In this document: one piece after another, positions 1 through 11,204 of the stretch | Position numbering within the stretch: the stretch's first letter is position 1 | How the letters are laid out: each line of letters starts with the position of its first letter | Assembly: GCF_004402045.1 (NCBI RefSeq) | Contig: NZ_SOMG01000003.1 | Coordinates: forward strand, 62,001 to 126,000 | Direction of reading: 5' to 3' | From: Lelliottia nimipressuralis | GTDB lineage: Bacteria > Pseudomonadota > Gammaproteobacteria > Enterobacterales > Enterobacteriaceae | Length of the DNA: 64,000 bases | Position numbers and translations under genes: made by a program | Notes under the pieces: generated by a model | Seen by the model: only the letters and a program-made list of their open reading frames with translations | The model's database searches: none | Told to the model about the DNA's origin: nothing

Positions 1-143
1 GAAAGCGACTCCGCCAGCTTTTGCAGGGTCACGGTTTTCCCCGTCCCGGTCGCACCGGTGATCAGACCGTGGCGGTTCGCCATCGCGGGCAATAAATACA
101 GCTCTTTTTCCAGCGTCCGGGCAATTAACAATGGTGTACTCAT
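1..143 (-). CDS. yjgR: YjgR-like HerA-family ATPase, N-terminal part only
   Basis: The gene runs off the left edge, so only about 47 N-terminal residues are visible. They begin [14 protein letters not shown] and contain a Walker A loop (GATGTGKT, about residues 30-37), as in the DUF853/HerA-like ATPase YjgR. The start is the ATG at 143-141, and the gene diverges from the dihydroxyacetone kinase gene. In K-12 yjgR sits beside the idn genes and ahr, which fits this neighbourhood. Its biochemical role is poorly known; a DNA-translocating or helicase-type ATPase is the family inference. Confidence 0.8.
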   Translation of the reverse strand, partial: MSTPLLIARTLEKELYLLPAMANRHGLITGATGTGKTVTLQKLAESL

Positions 144-280
144 GATGCGCTTCCTCTCTTAGTCCTGGGTGCAGTATAGGCAACCTGACGGCAATTTGGC
201 TGAGTAAATTGCTGACTTTGCGGCGCATTATCCAGCGCGAACTATGCTTTTGCATACGGTTCACAAAATAGTGGGAAACT

Positions 281-1918
281 ATGTCCAGATTCTTCTTTAA
301 CGACCGCAAACAGCTGGTCAACGATGCCATTGAAGGCATACTGCTCTCTGCACCGCACGCCAACCTTGTCAAACTCGATGTCGATCCGGCCATCAGGATC
401 GTCGCGCGCGGCGACTGGGACAAAAGCCGTGTGGCGGTGATCTCTGGCGGTGGCTCAGGCCACGAACCCGCGCACGCCGGGTTTGTCGGTAAAGGCATGT
501 TGACGGCGGCAGTGTGTGGCGATCTGTTTGCCTCGCCGAGCGTGGATGCGGTATTGAATGCCATCGTCGCGGTCACGGGCGATCGCGGCTGCCTGCTGAT
601 CGTCAAAAACTATACCGGTGACCGCCTGAACTTCGGCCTGGCGGCTGAAAAGGCCAAGCGCTACGGTCTGAAGGTGGAGATGGTGATTGTGGCGGACGAC
701 ATCGCGCTGCCGGATAACAAGCAGCCGCGCGGTATTGCCGGTACGGCACTGGTGCACAAAATTGCGGGCTATGCGGCGGAGCACGGGAAATCGCTGAGTG
801 AAGTGCGGGAGATTGCGCAGCAGGCCTGCGACAATCTCTGGAGCCTGGGCGTGGCGATGCAAACCTGCAATCTGCCGGGCAGCGACGATGAAGAGGGGCG
901 CATTAAACAAGGCCACGTCGAGCTGGGTCTTGGCATTCACGGCGAGCCCGGAGCTTCCGTGGTGGATACGCAAAACAGCAAAGCGATTATCGACACGCTG
1001 GTGGCACCGTTGAGGGCGCAGGCGGGTAAGGGGCGCTTTGCGGTATTGATTAACAATCTTGGTGGCGTATCGGCGCTGGAGATGGCGCTGCTGACGAAAG
1101 AGCTGGCGCACTCGGCACTGAAAGAGGAGATCGCCTACCTGATTGGCCCTGCACCGCTGGTCAGCGCGCTAGATATGAAAGGTTTTTCTCTGACGCTGCT
1201 GAAGCTCAACGATTTCTTCGAAAAGGCGATTCACGCCGAGGTCGAAACGCTGGGCTGGCAGAAGCCGGTGGCGTTTGCACCGCTGCGTACCGTGGCGCAT
1301 AGCGCCATTCATGATCGTGTGGAATACGCCCCATCAGTCAATCCGCAGGTTGGTGGGTATGTCGCCTCGGTAACGAAGACGCTGATCCAGCTAGAAAATC
1401 GTCTTAACGCGCTGGATGCAAAAGTGGGGGATGGTGATACCGGCTCTACCTTTGCGCAAGGTGCCCGGGATATTGCGCAGCGCCTGGAGGAGGACAAACT
1501 TCCACTTAATGATGTGTCGGCGCTACTGTTGCTGGTGGGCGAGCGGCTGGCCACGGTGATGGGCGGATCGAGCGGGGTACTGATGTCGATCTTCTTTACC
1601 GCTGCGGGGCAGAAACTGCATGACGGGCAGGCGTTACCTGAAGCGTTGCTGAGCGGGCTGGCGCAGATGAAGCAGTACGGCGGGGCGGATCTCGGCGATC
1701 GCACGCTGATCGATGCGCTGCAACCGGCGCTGGAAGCCTTGCAGAAAGGCGATCTTCAGGCGGCAGCGCTGGCGGCACAGCAGGGGGCAGAGGCAACGGC
1801 GAAAATGGAGAAAGCCGGTGCGGGGCGCTCATCGTATGTGAACAAAGAGAATCTGGACGGCGTGATGGATCCGGGAGCGGTCGCGGTGGCAGAGGTGTTT
1901 AACACGTTAGCGAAATAG
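281..1918 (+). CDS. dhaK: ATP-dependent dihydroxyacetone kinase (fused DhaK-DhaL type)
   Basis: A 545-residue single-chain kinase that phosphorylates dihydroxyacetone to DHAP with ATP in the cytoplasm, feeding glycolysis. The N-terminal DhaK domain (about residues 1-330) has the ISGGGSGHEPAHAGFVG substrate loop and His220 in GIHGEPGA, the residue that binds the substrate covalently as a hemiaminal. The C-terminal DhaL domain (about 355-545) has the Asp-rich Mg-ATP loop DAKVGDGDTG near residues 379-388. Length and fusion match the Citrobacter freundii enzyme (about 552 aa), not the three-part PTS-dependent DhaKLM of E. coli. No glycerol dehydrogenase or dha regulator is adjacent. It lies between yjgR and ahr, where K-12 carries gluconate/idonate genes. 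Confidence 0.93.
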   Translation: MSRFFFNDRKQLVNDAIEGILLSAPHANLVKLDVDPAIRIVARGDWDKSRVAVISGGGSGHEPAHAGFVGKGMLTAAVCGDLFASPSVDAVLNAIVAVTGDRGCLLIVKNYTGDRLNFGLAAEKAKRYGLKVEMVIVADDIALPDNKQPRGIAGTALVHKIAGYAAEHGKSLSEVREIAQQACDNLWSLGVAMQTCNLPGSDDEEGRIKQGHVELGLGIHGEPGASVVDTQNSKAIIDTLVAPLRAQAGKGRFAVLINNLGGVSALEMALLTKELAHSALKEEIAYLIGPAPLVSALDMKGFSLTLLKLNDFFEKAIHAEVETLGWQKPVAFAPLRTVAHSAIHDRVEYAPSVNPQVGGYVASVTKTLIQLENRLNALDAKVGDGDTGSTFAQGARDIAQRLEEDKLPLNDVSALLLLVGERLATVMGGSSGVLMSIFFTAAGQKLHDGQALPEALLSGLAQMKQYGGADLGDRTLIDALQPALEALQKGDLQAAALAAQQGAEATAKMEKAGAGRSSYVNKENLDGVMDPGAVAVAEVFNTLAK

Positions 1919-1923
1919 CAAAG

Positions 1924-1956
1924 TAGGCCGGGTAAGGCGAAGCCGCCACCCGGCAC
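1924..1956. repeat. REP element
   Basis: An imperfect palindrome of the REP/PU type (GTAGGCCGGGTAAGGCG with its complement GCCACCCGGC) just 3' of the dihydroxyacetone kinase gene, between it and the convergent ahr gene. Such elements usually stabilise upstream mRNA and bind gyrase or IHF; that is family knowledge. Confidence 0.8.
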
Positions 1957-1963
1957 AATCACA

Positions 1964-2983
1964 TCAAAAATCCGCTTTCAACACCACGCGATAACGAGCT
2001 TTGCCGTCGCGCACGTGCTGGATGGCTTCGTTGATTTTCGACATCGGATACAGCTCGGTGGTTGGGGCCACTTTGGTGCGTCCGGCAAACTTCATCAGCT
2101 TGCGCAACTCGAATGGCGTACCGGTTGCGGAACCGGACACGCTGCGATCCCCGCCGATCAGGGTAAACGCCGGAACCGGCAGCGGCTTCATGACTGCCCC
2201 TACGGTGTGGAAGTTGCCGCCGTAGGCCAGTGCTTCAAAGTACGGCTGCCAGTTGAGATCGACGTTAACGGTGTTAATGATCAGGTCAAACTGCCCCGCC
2301 AGCGCGTTCAGGGCTTCAGGATCGCGGCTGTTCACGACTTTATCTGCACCCATTGCCAGCACTTCTTTCTCTTTGGCTGGGTTCGAGCTGAACGCCGTGA
2401 CTTCACAGCCCATCGCGTGCAGCAGTTTGATGGCGATATGCCCCAGGCCGCCAATACCGATGACGCCCACGCGGCTGGTAGCGGTAATATGGTGCATCAG
2501 CAGGGGTTTGAAGACGGTGATACCGCCGCACAGGAGCGGACCGGCGGATTCGATATCAATGCTGTCCGGCAGCGGGATGACCCATTGCCAGTCGGCGCGT
2601 AGTTTGTCGGCAAAACCGCCTTTGTTCAGAATGGTGGGAACGGCGCCTTCGAGGCAGTTGATCTGATTCCCGCTGATACAGGCATCGCAGTGGCCGCAGC
2701 TACGTGCCGTCCAGCCAATGCCCACGCGCTGGCCCACTTTCAGCCCTTTGTCCTGCGCGGCGCTACCGAGCGCCACGACGCGGCCAATGACTTCGTGCCC
2801 GGCAACCAGTGGATAGCTTGAAAAGCCCCATTCGTTGTCGATCATCGAGAGATCCGAGTGGCAGATCCCGCAGTAATCAACCTGTACTTCGACGTCTTCT
2901 GCTTTTAGTTCGCCCGCATCGTATTCGTACAGCTCAAGCTCTGCACCCGCCTGCGGTGCGGCGTAGCTTTTTATCGTTGACAT
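1964..2983 (-). CDS. ahr: NADPH-dependent aldehyde reductase Ahr (zinc alcohol dehydrogenase family)
   Basis: A 339-residue medium-chain zinc dehydrogenase that reduces aldehydes to alcohols using NADPH. Visible features are the catalytic zinc ligands in CGICHSD and GHE, the structural zinc cysteines spread over [16 protein letters not shown], and the Rossmann motif [11 protein letters not shown]. Length and sequence follow K-12 Ahr (YjgB) closely from end to end. The ATG at 2983 is preceded by a GGGGG ribosome binding site; an in-frame upstream ATG at 3025 would add 14 residues the family lacks and is not preferred. It stands alone, convergent with the dihydroxyacetone kinase gene. Confidence 0.94.
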   Translation of the reverse strand: MSTIKSYAAPQAGAELELYEYDAGELKAEDVEVQVDYCGICHSDLSMIDNEWGFSSYPLVAGHEVIGRVVALGSAAQDKGLKVGQRVGIGWTARSCGHCDACISGNQINCLEGAVPTILNKGGFADKLRADWQWVIPLPDSIDIESAGPLLCGGITVFKPLLMHHITATSRVGVIGIGGLGHIAIKLLHAMGCEVTAFSSNPAKEKEVLAMGADKVVNSRDPEALNALAGQFDLIINTVNVDLNWQPYFEALAYGGNFHTVGAVMKPLPVPAFTLIGGDRSVSGSATGTPFELRKLMKFAGRTKVAPTTELYPMSKINEAIQHVRDGKARYRVVLKADF

Positions 2984-3066
2984 CGTGTTTCCCCCGTTGT
3001 GGTGTGAACTGAGAGTGTAGAGCATTCAGTTCAGCGCCGCTTAACAGAAGAGGGCAGCAAAGATAA

Positions 3067-3570
3067 TTACAGACTTTTCAGCATCCTGACTTCGCAATCA
3101 ACGTGGCCGGTACAACCCAGCGGTGCATCAATATGCTCAAAGCCCAGATGTTCATACAGGCCAATGGCTTCTTTGAGGAAGGCGGTGGTTTCGAGGTAAC
3201 AGCGTTTAAAACCCTGAGTTCGCGCGTGGTCCAGGGCCACCAGCGCCAGCTTTTTCGCCAGACCTTGCCCGCGCGCCGCTGGCAGGAAATACATTTTCTG
3301 TAGTTCACAGATATCCGGCTCGCTGCAGCTGAGAGGCGCGACGCCGCCGCCGCCCACCACCTGGCCGTTCTGCTCGATTATCCAGTAGGCATGGCCCGGC
3401 TGGCTGTACAGCTGGAACAGCTCGTCCAGATTCGGGTCGGCAACCGTGTAGCCTTTATCAGCCGTCAGGCCATATTCGGCAGAAACCGTACGGATAACGG
3501 CGGCGATAGCCGGGTTGTCCTGCACAGCGATCCGACGCATCGTCGTCGCGACGGGGGTAATCACGCTCAT
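3067..3570 (-). CDS. yjgM: GNAT-family N-acetyltransferase YjgM
   Basis: A 167-residue acetyltransferase of the GNAT fold. The acetyl-CoA pyrophosphate loop is visible as the R/Q-x-x-G-x-G/A pattern in [11 protein letters not shown], followed by the family-typical [20 protein letters not shown] region. The ATG at 3570 gives the length expected for K-12 YjgM; other in-frame starts at 3582 and 3636 lack a better ribosome binding site. The substrate is not evident from sequence. In K-12 yjgN lies between yjgM and valS and rraB/argI lie on the other side; none of these is here. Confidence 0.85.
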   Translation of the reverse strand: MSVITPVATTMRRIAVQDNPAIAAVIRTVSAEYGLTADKGYTVADPNLDELFQLYSQPGHAYWIIEQNGQVVGGGGVAPLSCSEPDICELQKMYFLPAARGQGLAKKLALVALDHARTQGFKRCYLETTAFLKEAIGLYEHLGFEHIDAPLGCTGHVDCEVRMLKSL

Positions 3571-3657
3571 AGCATTACTCATTACAAAAATTGACACACA
3601 ACTGCTGTTAATAGCACCGCAGAAAGGGGAGTGCAAGCGAGGAGTTTTCAGGAAGGA

Positions 3658-3687
3658 TACCCCTTACGCCCTGAAGCGTAAGGGGTA
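3658..3687 (-). terminator. Hairpin terminator of valS
   Basis: A perfect 12-bp stem (TACCCCTTACGC with its complement) closed by a six-base loop, just after the valS stop on the minus strand and before yjgM. The T-run after the stem is weak, so efficiency is uncertain. Confidence 0.65.
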
Positions 3688-3693
3688 ATAGCA

Positions 3694-6549
3694 TTACAGG
3701 GCTGCAATTACCGCCTGCTGCTCAATCAGCTTGGTCTTCGCATCGGCGAAGGCAACCAGACGCTCACGCTCTTTCGCGATGACCGCTTCTGGTGCACGGG
3801 CGACAAAGCCTTCGTTCGCTAGCTTGCCTTCGATTTTGCCAATTTCCACATCGACTTTCGCCACTTCTTTCGCCAGACGAGCCAGCTCTGCGTCTTTGTC
3901 GATGAGACCCGCCATTGGGATCAGCAGCTCGGCGCCGTCGATGATTTTGGTCACGGATACCGGACCTTTGTCATCAGCAGGCAGCACGGTGATGCTTTCC
4001 AGACGCGCCATGGTCTTGAGGAAGGTGTTGTTCTCGGTGACACGACGAACCGCCGCTTCGCTGCAACCGCGCAGCAGCAGCTCCAGTGGTTTACCCGGAG
4101 CGATGTTCATTTCAGCACGGACGTTACGTACCGCAACGATCGCCTGCTTCAGCCACTCGGTATCCGCTGATGCAGCGTCATCGACTTTCGCCGCATCGAA
4201 TTCCGGGAACGGCTGCAGCATGATGGTGTCAGCATTGATGCCTGCGATGACCTTCACGCGCTGCCAGATGGTTTCGGTGATAAATGGAATGACCGGATGC
4301 GCCAGGCGCAGCAGGCCTTCCAGAACGGTGATCAGCGTATTACGCGTGCCGCGCAGTTCCGCCTCCGTTCCGCCATTCATTACCGGCTTCGCCAGCTCCA
4401 GATACCAGTCGCAGAACTGGTTCCAGGTGAATTCATACAGGATGCCCGCCGCGATATCGAAGCGGTAGCTGTCCAGCGCCTCGCGGAACGCTTTCACCGT
4501 CTGGTTGAATTCCGCCAGGATCCAGCGGTCTGCCAGAGACAGCGTCATGTCGCCGCCGTTGAAGCCGCAATCCTGATCTTCCGTGTTCATCAGCACGAAG
4601 CGGCTGGCGTTCCACAGCTTGTTACAGAAGTTACGGTAACCTTCCAGGCGCTTCATGTCCCAGTTAATGTCGCGGCCGGTCGAGGCCAGTGCTGCCAGGG
4701 TGAAGCGCAGGGCGTCGGTACCGTGCGGTTCAATCCCGTTCGGGAACTGCTTCTCGGTGCGCTTGCGGATTTTCTCAGCCAGCTGAGGCTGCATCATGTT
4801 GCCGGTACGTTTTTCCAGCAGCTCTTCCAGAGAGATACCGTCAACCATGTCCAGCGGGTCGATCACGTTGCCCTTGGACTTGGACATCTTCTGGCCTTCG
4901 TCGTCGCGGATCAGACCGGTCATGTAGACGGTATGGAACGGAACCTGCGGCTTGCCGTCTTCGTCTTTGATGAAGTGCATGGTCATCATGATCATGCGGG
5001 CAATCCAGAAGAAAATGATGTCGAAACCGGACACCATCACGCTGGTTGGGTGGAACTGACGCAGCGCGTCGGTATTTTCCGGCCAGCCGAGCGTGGAGAA
5101 GGTCCACAGCGCAGAGGAGAACCAGGTGTCCAGCACGTCTTCGTCCTGACGCAGGGCAACATCCGCGCTCAGGTTGTTTTCCTGACGCACTTCGTCTTCG
5201 GTGCGGCCAACGTAGACATTGCCTTCGTTGTCGTACCATGCCGGGATGCGGTGACCCCACCACAGCTGACGGGAGATACACCAGTCCTGAATATCGCGCA
5301 TCCAGGAGAAGTACATGTTTTCGTACTGCTTCGGCACGAACTGGATGCTGCCGTTCTCAACCGCTTCAACAGCCGGTTTCGCCAGCACGTCGGCACGCAC
5401 GTACCACTGGTCGGTCAGCATTGGCTCGATAACCACACCACCACGGTCGCCGTATGGCACAGTCAGGTCGTGAGGTTTGATCTCTTCCAGCAGGCCGAGA
5501 GCATCTACTGCAGCAACAATCGCTTTACGCGCGGCAAAACGTTCCAGCTTCTGGAACTCAGCCGGAATGTCGCTGGAGTAGACGTCGGATTCTTCACCTT
5601 TGGTGTCATACACTTCTGCGCTTTCGCGGATATCGCCGTCGAAGGTCAGAATGTTGATCATCGGCAGGGCGTGACGACGACCGACTTCGTAGTCGTTGAA
5701 GTCGTGCGCCGGGGTGATTTTCACGCAGCCGGTGCCTTTTTCCATGTCGGCATGTTCGTCGCCCACAATCGGAATACGGCGGTTAACCAGCGGCAACACC
5801 ACGAATTTGCCGATCAAATCTTTATAACGCGGATCTTCCGGGTTAACGGCGACACCGGTATCGCCCAGCAGGGTTTCCGGACGGGTCGTCGCGACCACCA
5901 GGTAATCTTTACCGTCTGCAGTTTTTGCACCGTCGGCCAGCGGATAGCGGATATGCCACATGGAGCCTTTAGACTCGCGGTTTTCCACTTCCAGGTCGGA
6001 GATTGCGGTACGCAGTTTCGGGTCCCAGTTTACCAGGCGCTTGCCACGGTAAATCAGGTCTTCTTTGTATAGGCGGACGAAGACTTCTTTAACGGCGTTG
6101 GACAGGCCTTCATCCATGGTGAAGCGCTCGCGCTCCCAGTCCACGGAGTTACCGAGACGGCGCATCTGACGGGTAATGGTGCCGCCAGATTCCGCTTTCC
6201 ACTGCCAGATTTTGTCGATGAACGCGTCGCGACCGTAGTCGTGGCGGGTTTTCCCTTCTTCAGCGGCAATTTTACGCTCAACCACCATCTGGGTCGCGAT
6301 ACCCGCGTGGTCAGTCCCCGCCTGCCACAGGGTGTTTTTACCCTGCATGCGCTGGTAGCGGATCATGGTGTCCATGATGGTCTGCTGGAAAGCATGACCC
6401 ATATGCAAACTGCCGGTGACGTTCGGCGGCGGGATCATGATGCAGAAGGACTCTTTGCTTTCATCGCCGTTAGGCTTGAAATAGCCCTGCTGTTCCCAGT
6501 GCTCGTAAAGCGGCTGTTCGATATCGCGTGGGTTATATGTCTTTTCCAT
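3694..6549 (-). CDS. valS: Valyl-tRNA synthetase
   Basis: A 951-residue class I aminoacyl-tRNA synthetase that charges tRNA-Val. The HIGH-type signature appears as LHMGH at residues 48-52, and KMSKS starts at residue 554. Between them lies the CP1 editing domain that hydrolyses Thr-tRNA-Val, with the characteristic [11 protein letters not shown] segment. The C-terminus has the anticodon-binding domain and a coiled-coil tRNA-binding arm (about residues 880-951, charged and heptad-like). Length equals the K-12 protein. The ATG shares one base with the holC stop codon, so the genes are translationally coupled in the order pepA, holC, valS. Confidence 0.98.
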   Translation of the reverse strand: MEKTYNPRDIEQPLYEHWEQQGYFKPNGDESKESFCIMIPPPNVTGSLHMGHAFQQTIMDTMIRYQRMQGKNTLWQAGTDHAGIATQMVVERKIAAEEGKTRHDYGRDAFIDKIWQWKAESGGTITRQMRRLGNSVDWERERFTMDEGLSNAVKEVFVRLYKEDLIYRGKRLVNWDPKLRTAISDLEVENRESKGSMWHIRYPLADGAKTADGKDYLVVATTRPETLLGDTGVAVNPEDPRYKDLIGKFVVLPLVNRRIPIVGDEHADMEKGTGCVKITPAHDFNDYEVGRRHALPMINILTFDGDIRESAEVYDTKGEESDVYSSDIPAEFQKLERFAARKAIVAAVDALGLLEEIKPHDLTVPYGDRGGVVIEPMLTDQWYVRADVLAKPAVEAVENGSIQFVPKQYENMYFSWMRDIQDWCISRQLWWGHRIPAWYDNEGNVYVGRTEDEVRQENNLSADVALRQDEDVLDTWFSSALWTFSTLGWPENTDALRQFHPTSVMVSGFDIIFFWIARMIMMTMHFIKDEDGKPQVPFHTVYMTGLIRDDEGQKMSKSKGNVIDPLDMVDGISLEELLEKRTGNMMQPQLAEKIRKRTEKQFPNGIEPHGTDALRFTLAALASTGRDINWDMKRLEGYRNFCNKLWNASRFVLMNTEDQDCGFNGGDMTLSLADRWILAEFNQTVKAFREALDSYRFDIAAGILYEFTWNQFCDWYLELAKPVMNGGTEAELRGTRNTLITVLEGLLRLAHPVIPFITETIWQRVKVIAGINADTIMLQPFPEFDAAKVDDAASADTEWLKQAIVAVRNVRAEMNIAPGKPLELLLRGCSEAAVRRVTENNTFLKTMARLESITVLPADDKGPVSVTKIIDGAELLIPMAGLIDKDAELARLAKEVAKVDVEIGKIEGKLANEGFVARAPEAVIAKERERLVAFADAKTKLIEQQAVIAAL

Positions 6550-6992
6550 TATTTCCAGGTTGCCGTATTCAGGTTAAAACCAGCCAGGCGGTACGCTTTA
6601 TAGCGTTCGCGCGCCAGTTGTTTCAAAGATTCTTCGTAAGGGACAAAGTCTACCACTTCTGTGAAAGCGGTGGCAAAATCTGCAAAATCTCTCCGCAGGC
6701 TAATCAGAATATCGCGCGCGCTGCTGTTGCGCTTTTGCGGCCAGGCAATTTCTACCGGTGCGCCGCCGCGTGGACCTTCGCCTGACAGGTTATGCGGCAC
6801 AAAACTCTCCGGCGGGCGCGCCCACAGCGCTTCGTCAAGACGGATAGCCTGCTGTTCATCTTCACAGGCAATCAGAACGCGTTTACCTGCGCGCCAACGT
6901 TCTGCGGCAATTTCACACACCAGCTGTTCGACGGCGCTGAGGCCATCCTGGTGGGTGTCATTGTCCAGAAGGTAGAACGTTGCATTCTTCAT
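6549..6992 (-). CDS. holC: DNA polymerase III chi subunit
   Basis: A 147-residue clamp-loader accessory subunit. Chi pairs with psi and links the DnaX clamp loader to single-strand DNA-binding protein at the replication fork. The sequence ([12 protein letters not shown] at the start, a Walker-like fold without ATPase motifs) matches HolC throughout. The ATG at 6992 is chosen because 11 extra residues from the in-frame start at 7025 are not part of the family. Its TAA overlaps the valS ATG by one base. It sits between pepA and valS as in E. coli. Confidence 0.96.
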   Translation of the reverse strand: MKNATFYLLDNDTHQDGLSAVEQLVCEIAAERWRAGKRVLIACEDEQQAIRLDEALWARPPESFVPHNLSGEGPRGGAPVEIAWPQKRNSSARDILISLRRDFADFATAFTEVVDFVPYEESLKQLARERYKAYRLAGFNLNTATWK

Positions 6993-7026
6993 ATATGGGG
7001 CTTCTTGTCGTGGATTTAAATGCAAA

Positions 7027-7100
7027 GCCGGGTGGCGCTAGCTTACCCGGCCTACGGTGAGTGACGTTGTAGGCCGGGTAAGGCGAAGCTGCCACCCGGC
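7027..7100. repeat. BIME: two REP units in opposite orientation
   Basis: Two REP palindromes, 7027-7055 and 7069-7100, face each other between pepA and holC. Each has the GCCGGGTGGCG / TACCCGGCCTAC arms. The pair may protect the pepA mRNA 3' end or separate pepA from holC-valS expression; that is inferred from known BIMEs. Confidence 0.85.
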
Positions 7101-7108
7101 GTTTTACA

Positions 7109-8886
<1,778 letters not shown>

Positions 8887-9987
8887 GTGATAATCATAAG
8901 ATATCTGGTGCGGGAGACGCTCAAAAGCCAACTGGCGATCCTCTTCATCCTGCTGCTGATTTTTTTCTGTCAGAAGCTGGTTAAGATCCTCGGTGCGGCC
9001 GTTGACGGCGAAATTCCAACGAATCTGGTGCTTTCCCTGCTTGGTTTAGGGATCCCGGAAATGGCGCAGCTTATCCTGCCGCTAAGTCTTTTCCTTGGTC
9101 TGCTCATGACGCTTGGGAAGCTCTACACCGAGAGTGAAATCACGGTGATGCATGCCTGTGGCCTGAGTAAAGCCGTACTGGTGAAAGCCGCCATGATACT
9201 GGCGTTGTTCACGGGTATTGTTGCGGCGGTGAATGTGATGTGGGCGGGCCCCATGTCTTCCCGTCATCAGGACGAAGTGCTGGCCGAAGCGAAAGCAAAC
9301 CCCGGCATGGCGGCGCTAGCTCAGGGGCAGTTCCAGCAGGCGACCGACGGAAACTCAGTGCTGTTCATTGAGAGCGTTGACGGCAGTAAATTTAACGACG
9401 TATTCCTGGCGCAGCTGCGGACTAAAGGTAACGCGCGTCCGTCAGTGGTCATCGCAGACTCTGGTCAACTTGCGCAGCGCAAAGACGGTTCACAGATCGT
9501 GACGCTGAATAAGGGGACCCGTTTCGAAGGCACCGCGATGCTGCGTGACTTCCGTATTACGGATTTCCAGAACTACCAGGCCATTATTGGCCATCAGACT
9601 GTGGCGCTCGATCCAACGGATACCGAGCAAATGGACATGCGTACCCTGTGGAATACCGATACCAACAGAGCGCGCGCTGAGTTCCACTGGCGTATTACTC
9701 TTGTCTTCACCGTGTTTATGATGGCGCTGATTGTTGTTCCGCTGAGCGTGGTGAACCCTCGTCAGGGACGCGTGCTCTCTATGCTGCCGGCGATGCTGCT
9801 TTACCTGATCTACTTCCTGCTGCAAACCTCGATTCGCTCCAACGGCGCGAAGGGTAAGCTGGATCCCATGGTCTGGACATGGTTCGTCAACAGCTTGTAC
9901 ATCTTACTGGCGCTGGGATTAAACCTGTGGGATACGGTGCCTGTGCGCCGCATACGTGCCCGATTCTCGCGTAAAGGAGCCATCTAA
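8887..9987 (+). CDS. lptF: LPS export permease LptF
   Basis: A 366-residue inner-membrane permease. With LptG and the ATPase LptB it forms the LptB2FG transporter, which extracts lipopolysaccharide and passes it to LptC and LptA. There are six predicted helices, three N-terminal (about residues 10-120) and three C-terminal (about 270-350), around a periplasmic beta-jellyroll domain. The start is GTG at 8887, giving MIIIRYLVRETLK, as in K-12, which also uses GTG. The stop overlaps the lptG ATG by one base (TAATG), so the two are coupled. Its ATPase partner lptB is about 8 kb away in this genome. Confidence 0.97.
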   Translation: MIIIRYLVRETLKSQLAILFILLLIFFCQKLVKILGAAVDGEIPTNLVLSLLGLGIPEMAQLILPLSLFLGLLMTLGKLYTESEITVMHACGLSKAVLVKAAMILALFTGIVAAVNVMWAGPMSSRHQDEVLAEAKANPGMAALAQGQFQQATDGNSVLFIESVDGSKFNDVFLAQLRTKGNARPSVVIADSGQLAQRKDGSQIVTLNKGTRFEGTAMLRDFRITDFQNYQAIIGHQTVALDPTDTEQMDMRTLWNTDTNRARAEFHWRITLVFTVFMMALIVVPLSVVNPRQGRVLSMLPAMLLYLIYFLLQTSIRSNGAKGKLDPMVWTWFVNSLYILLALGLNLWDTVPVRRIRARFSRKGAI

Positions 9988-11069
9988 TGCAGGCGTTTGG
10001 CGTTCTCGATCGCTATATCGGTAAAACCATTTTTACCACCATCATGATGACGTTGTTCATGCTGGTGTCGCTCTCAGGCATTATCAAATTTGTCGATCAG
10101 TTGAAAAAAGCCGGGCAGGGGAGTTATGACGCGTTGGGCGCGGGGATGTATACCCTGCTCAGCGTGCCGAAAGATGTGCAGATCTTCTTCCCGATGGCGG
10201 CGCTACTGGGTGCGTTGCTGGGGCTGGGTATGCTGGCGCAGCGCAGTGAGCTGGTTGTTATGCAGGCATCGGGTTTTACCCGTATGCAGGTCGCGCTGTC
10301 GGTCATGAAAACCGCAATCCCGCTGGTGCTGTTGACCATGGCGATTGGCGAGTGGGTGGCACCGCAGGGCGAACAGACGGCGCGTAACTACCGTGCTCAG
10401 GCGATGTACGGTGGGTCTCTGCTTTCCACTCAGCAAGGGTTATGGGCGAAAGATGGCAAAAGCTTCGTCTACATCGAACGTGTGAAAGGCAACGATGAGT
10501 TAGGCGGTGTCAGTATCTACGCTTTCAACGATCAGCGCCGTTTGCAGTCCGTCAGACACGCCTCTTCTGCGAAGTTTGACCCTGAAAATAAGCAATGGCG
10601 TTTGTCCCAGGTTGATGAGTCTGACCTGACAGATCCGAAACAGATCACCGGGTCTCAGACGGTGACCGGCACGTGGAAGACTAACCTCACGCCCGATAAG
10701 CTCGGAGTGGTGGCGCTGGATCCGGACGCGCTCTCCATCAGCGGTTTACACAACTATGTGAAATACCTGAAGTCGAGCGGGCAGGATGCGGGACGTTATC
10801 AGCTCAATATGTGGAGCAAAATCTTCCAGCCGATGTCTGTGGCGGTGATGATGCTGATGGCGCTGTCGTTTATCTTCGGCCCGTTGCGCAGTGTGCCGAT
10901 GGGGGTACGCGTCGTGACCGGTATTAGCTTCGGTTTTGTGTTCTACGTGCTCGATCAGATCTTCGGTCCGCTGACGCTGGTGTATGGCATTCCGCCGATT
11001 ATTGGTGCACTGCTGCCGAGCGCCAGTTTCCTCCTGATTAGCCTCTGGCTGCTTCTGAAACGCTCCTGA
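9987..11069 (+). CDS. lptG: LPS export permease LptG
   Basis: A 360-residue permease partner of LptF with the same architecture: three helices, a periplasmic jellyroll, three helices. The conserved LptG start MQAFGVLDRYIGKTI is present, as is the C-terminal helix pair including SVPMGVRVVTGISFGF. It is coupled to lptF through the one-base overlap. In K-12 yjgR follows convergently; here the next gene is arcB, so the 3' side of lptG is a rearrangement junction. A hairpin-like repeat at 11080-11105 without a clear T-run could end the transcript. Confidence 0.97.
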   Translation: MQAFGVLDRYIGKTIFTTIMMTLFMLVSLSGIIKFVDQLKKAGQGSYDALGAGMYTLLSVPKDVQIFFPMAALLGALLGLGMLAQRSELVVMQASGFTRMQVALSVMKTAIPLVLLTMAIGEWVAPQGEQTARNYRAQAMYGGSLLSTQQGLWAKDGKSFVYIERVKGNDELGGVSIYAFNDQRRLQSVRHASSAKFDPENKQWRLSQVDESDLTDPKQITGSQTVTGTWKTNLTPDKLGVVALDPDALSISGLHNYVKYLKSSGQDAGRYQLNMWSKIFQPMSVAVMMLMALSFIFGPLRSVPMGVRVVTGISFGFVFYVLDQIFGPLTLVYGIPPIIGALLPSASFLLISLWLLLKRS

Positions 11070-11204
11070 TTGACCTCTCCTCGCTTCCGGTTAGCCGGGA
11101 GCGAGGCTAATCTCCTGTTTCACCCCGCACTTTTTCTCACATCCTTCAACGCCCCGTCGCGAATTTGAGTATTATTGAGCGATAAAGTCGTGAAGGGATC
11201 CTCT

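Noticed and set aside
4297-6072. 591-codon open frame on the plus strand opposite valS
   Set aside because: It mirrors the codon pattern of valS, has low-complexity His/Val/Gln-rich composition, no ribosome binding site and no known domain. It is a shadow of a GC-rich gene.
7027-7100. Repeated palindromes considered as a CRISPR array
   Set aside because: Only two units in opposite orientation, with no regular spacers and no cas genes. They are REP units of a BIME.
11175-11204. Longer ArcB start at TTG 11175
   Set aside because: Adds ten residues not found in ArcB and overlaps a likely -10 box; the ATG at 11205 has a good ribosome binding site.
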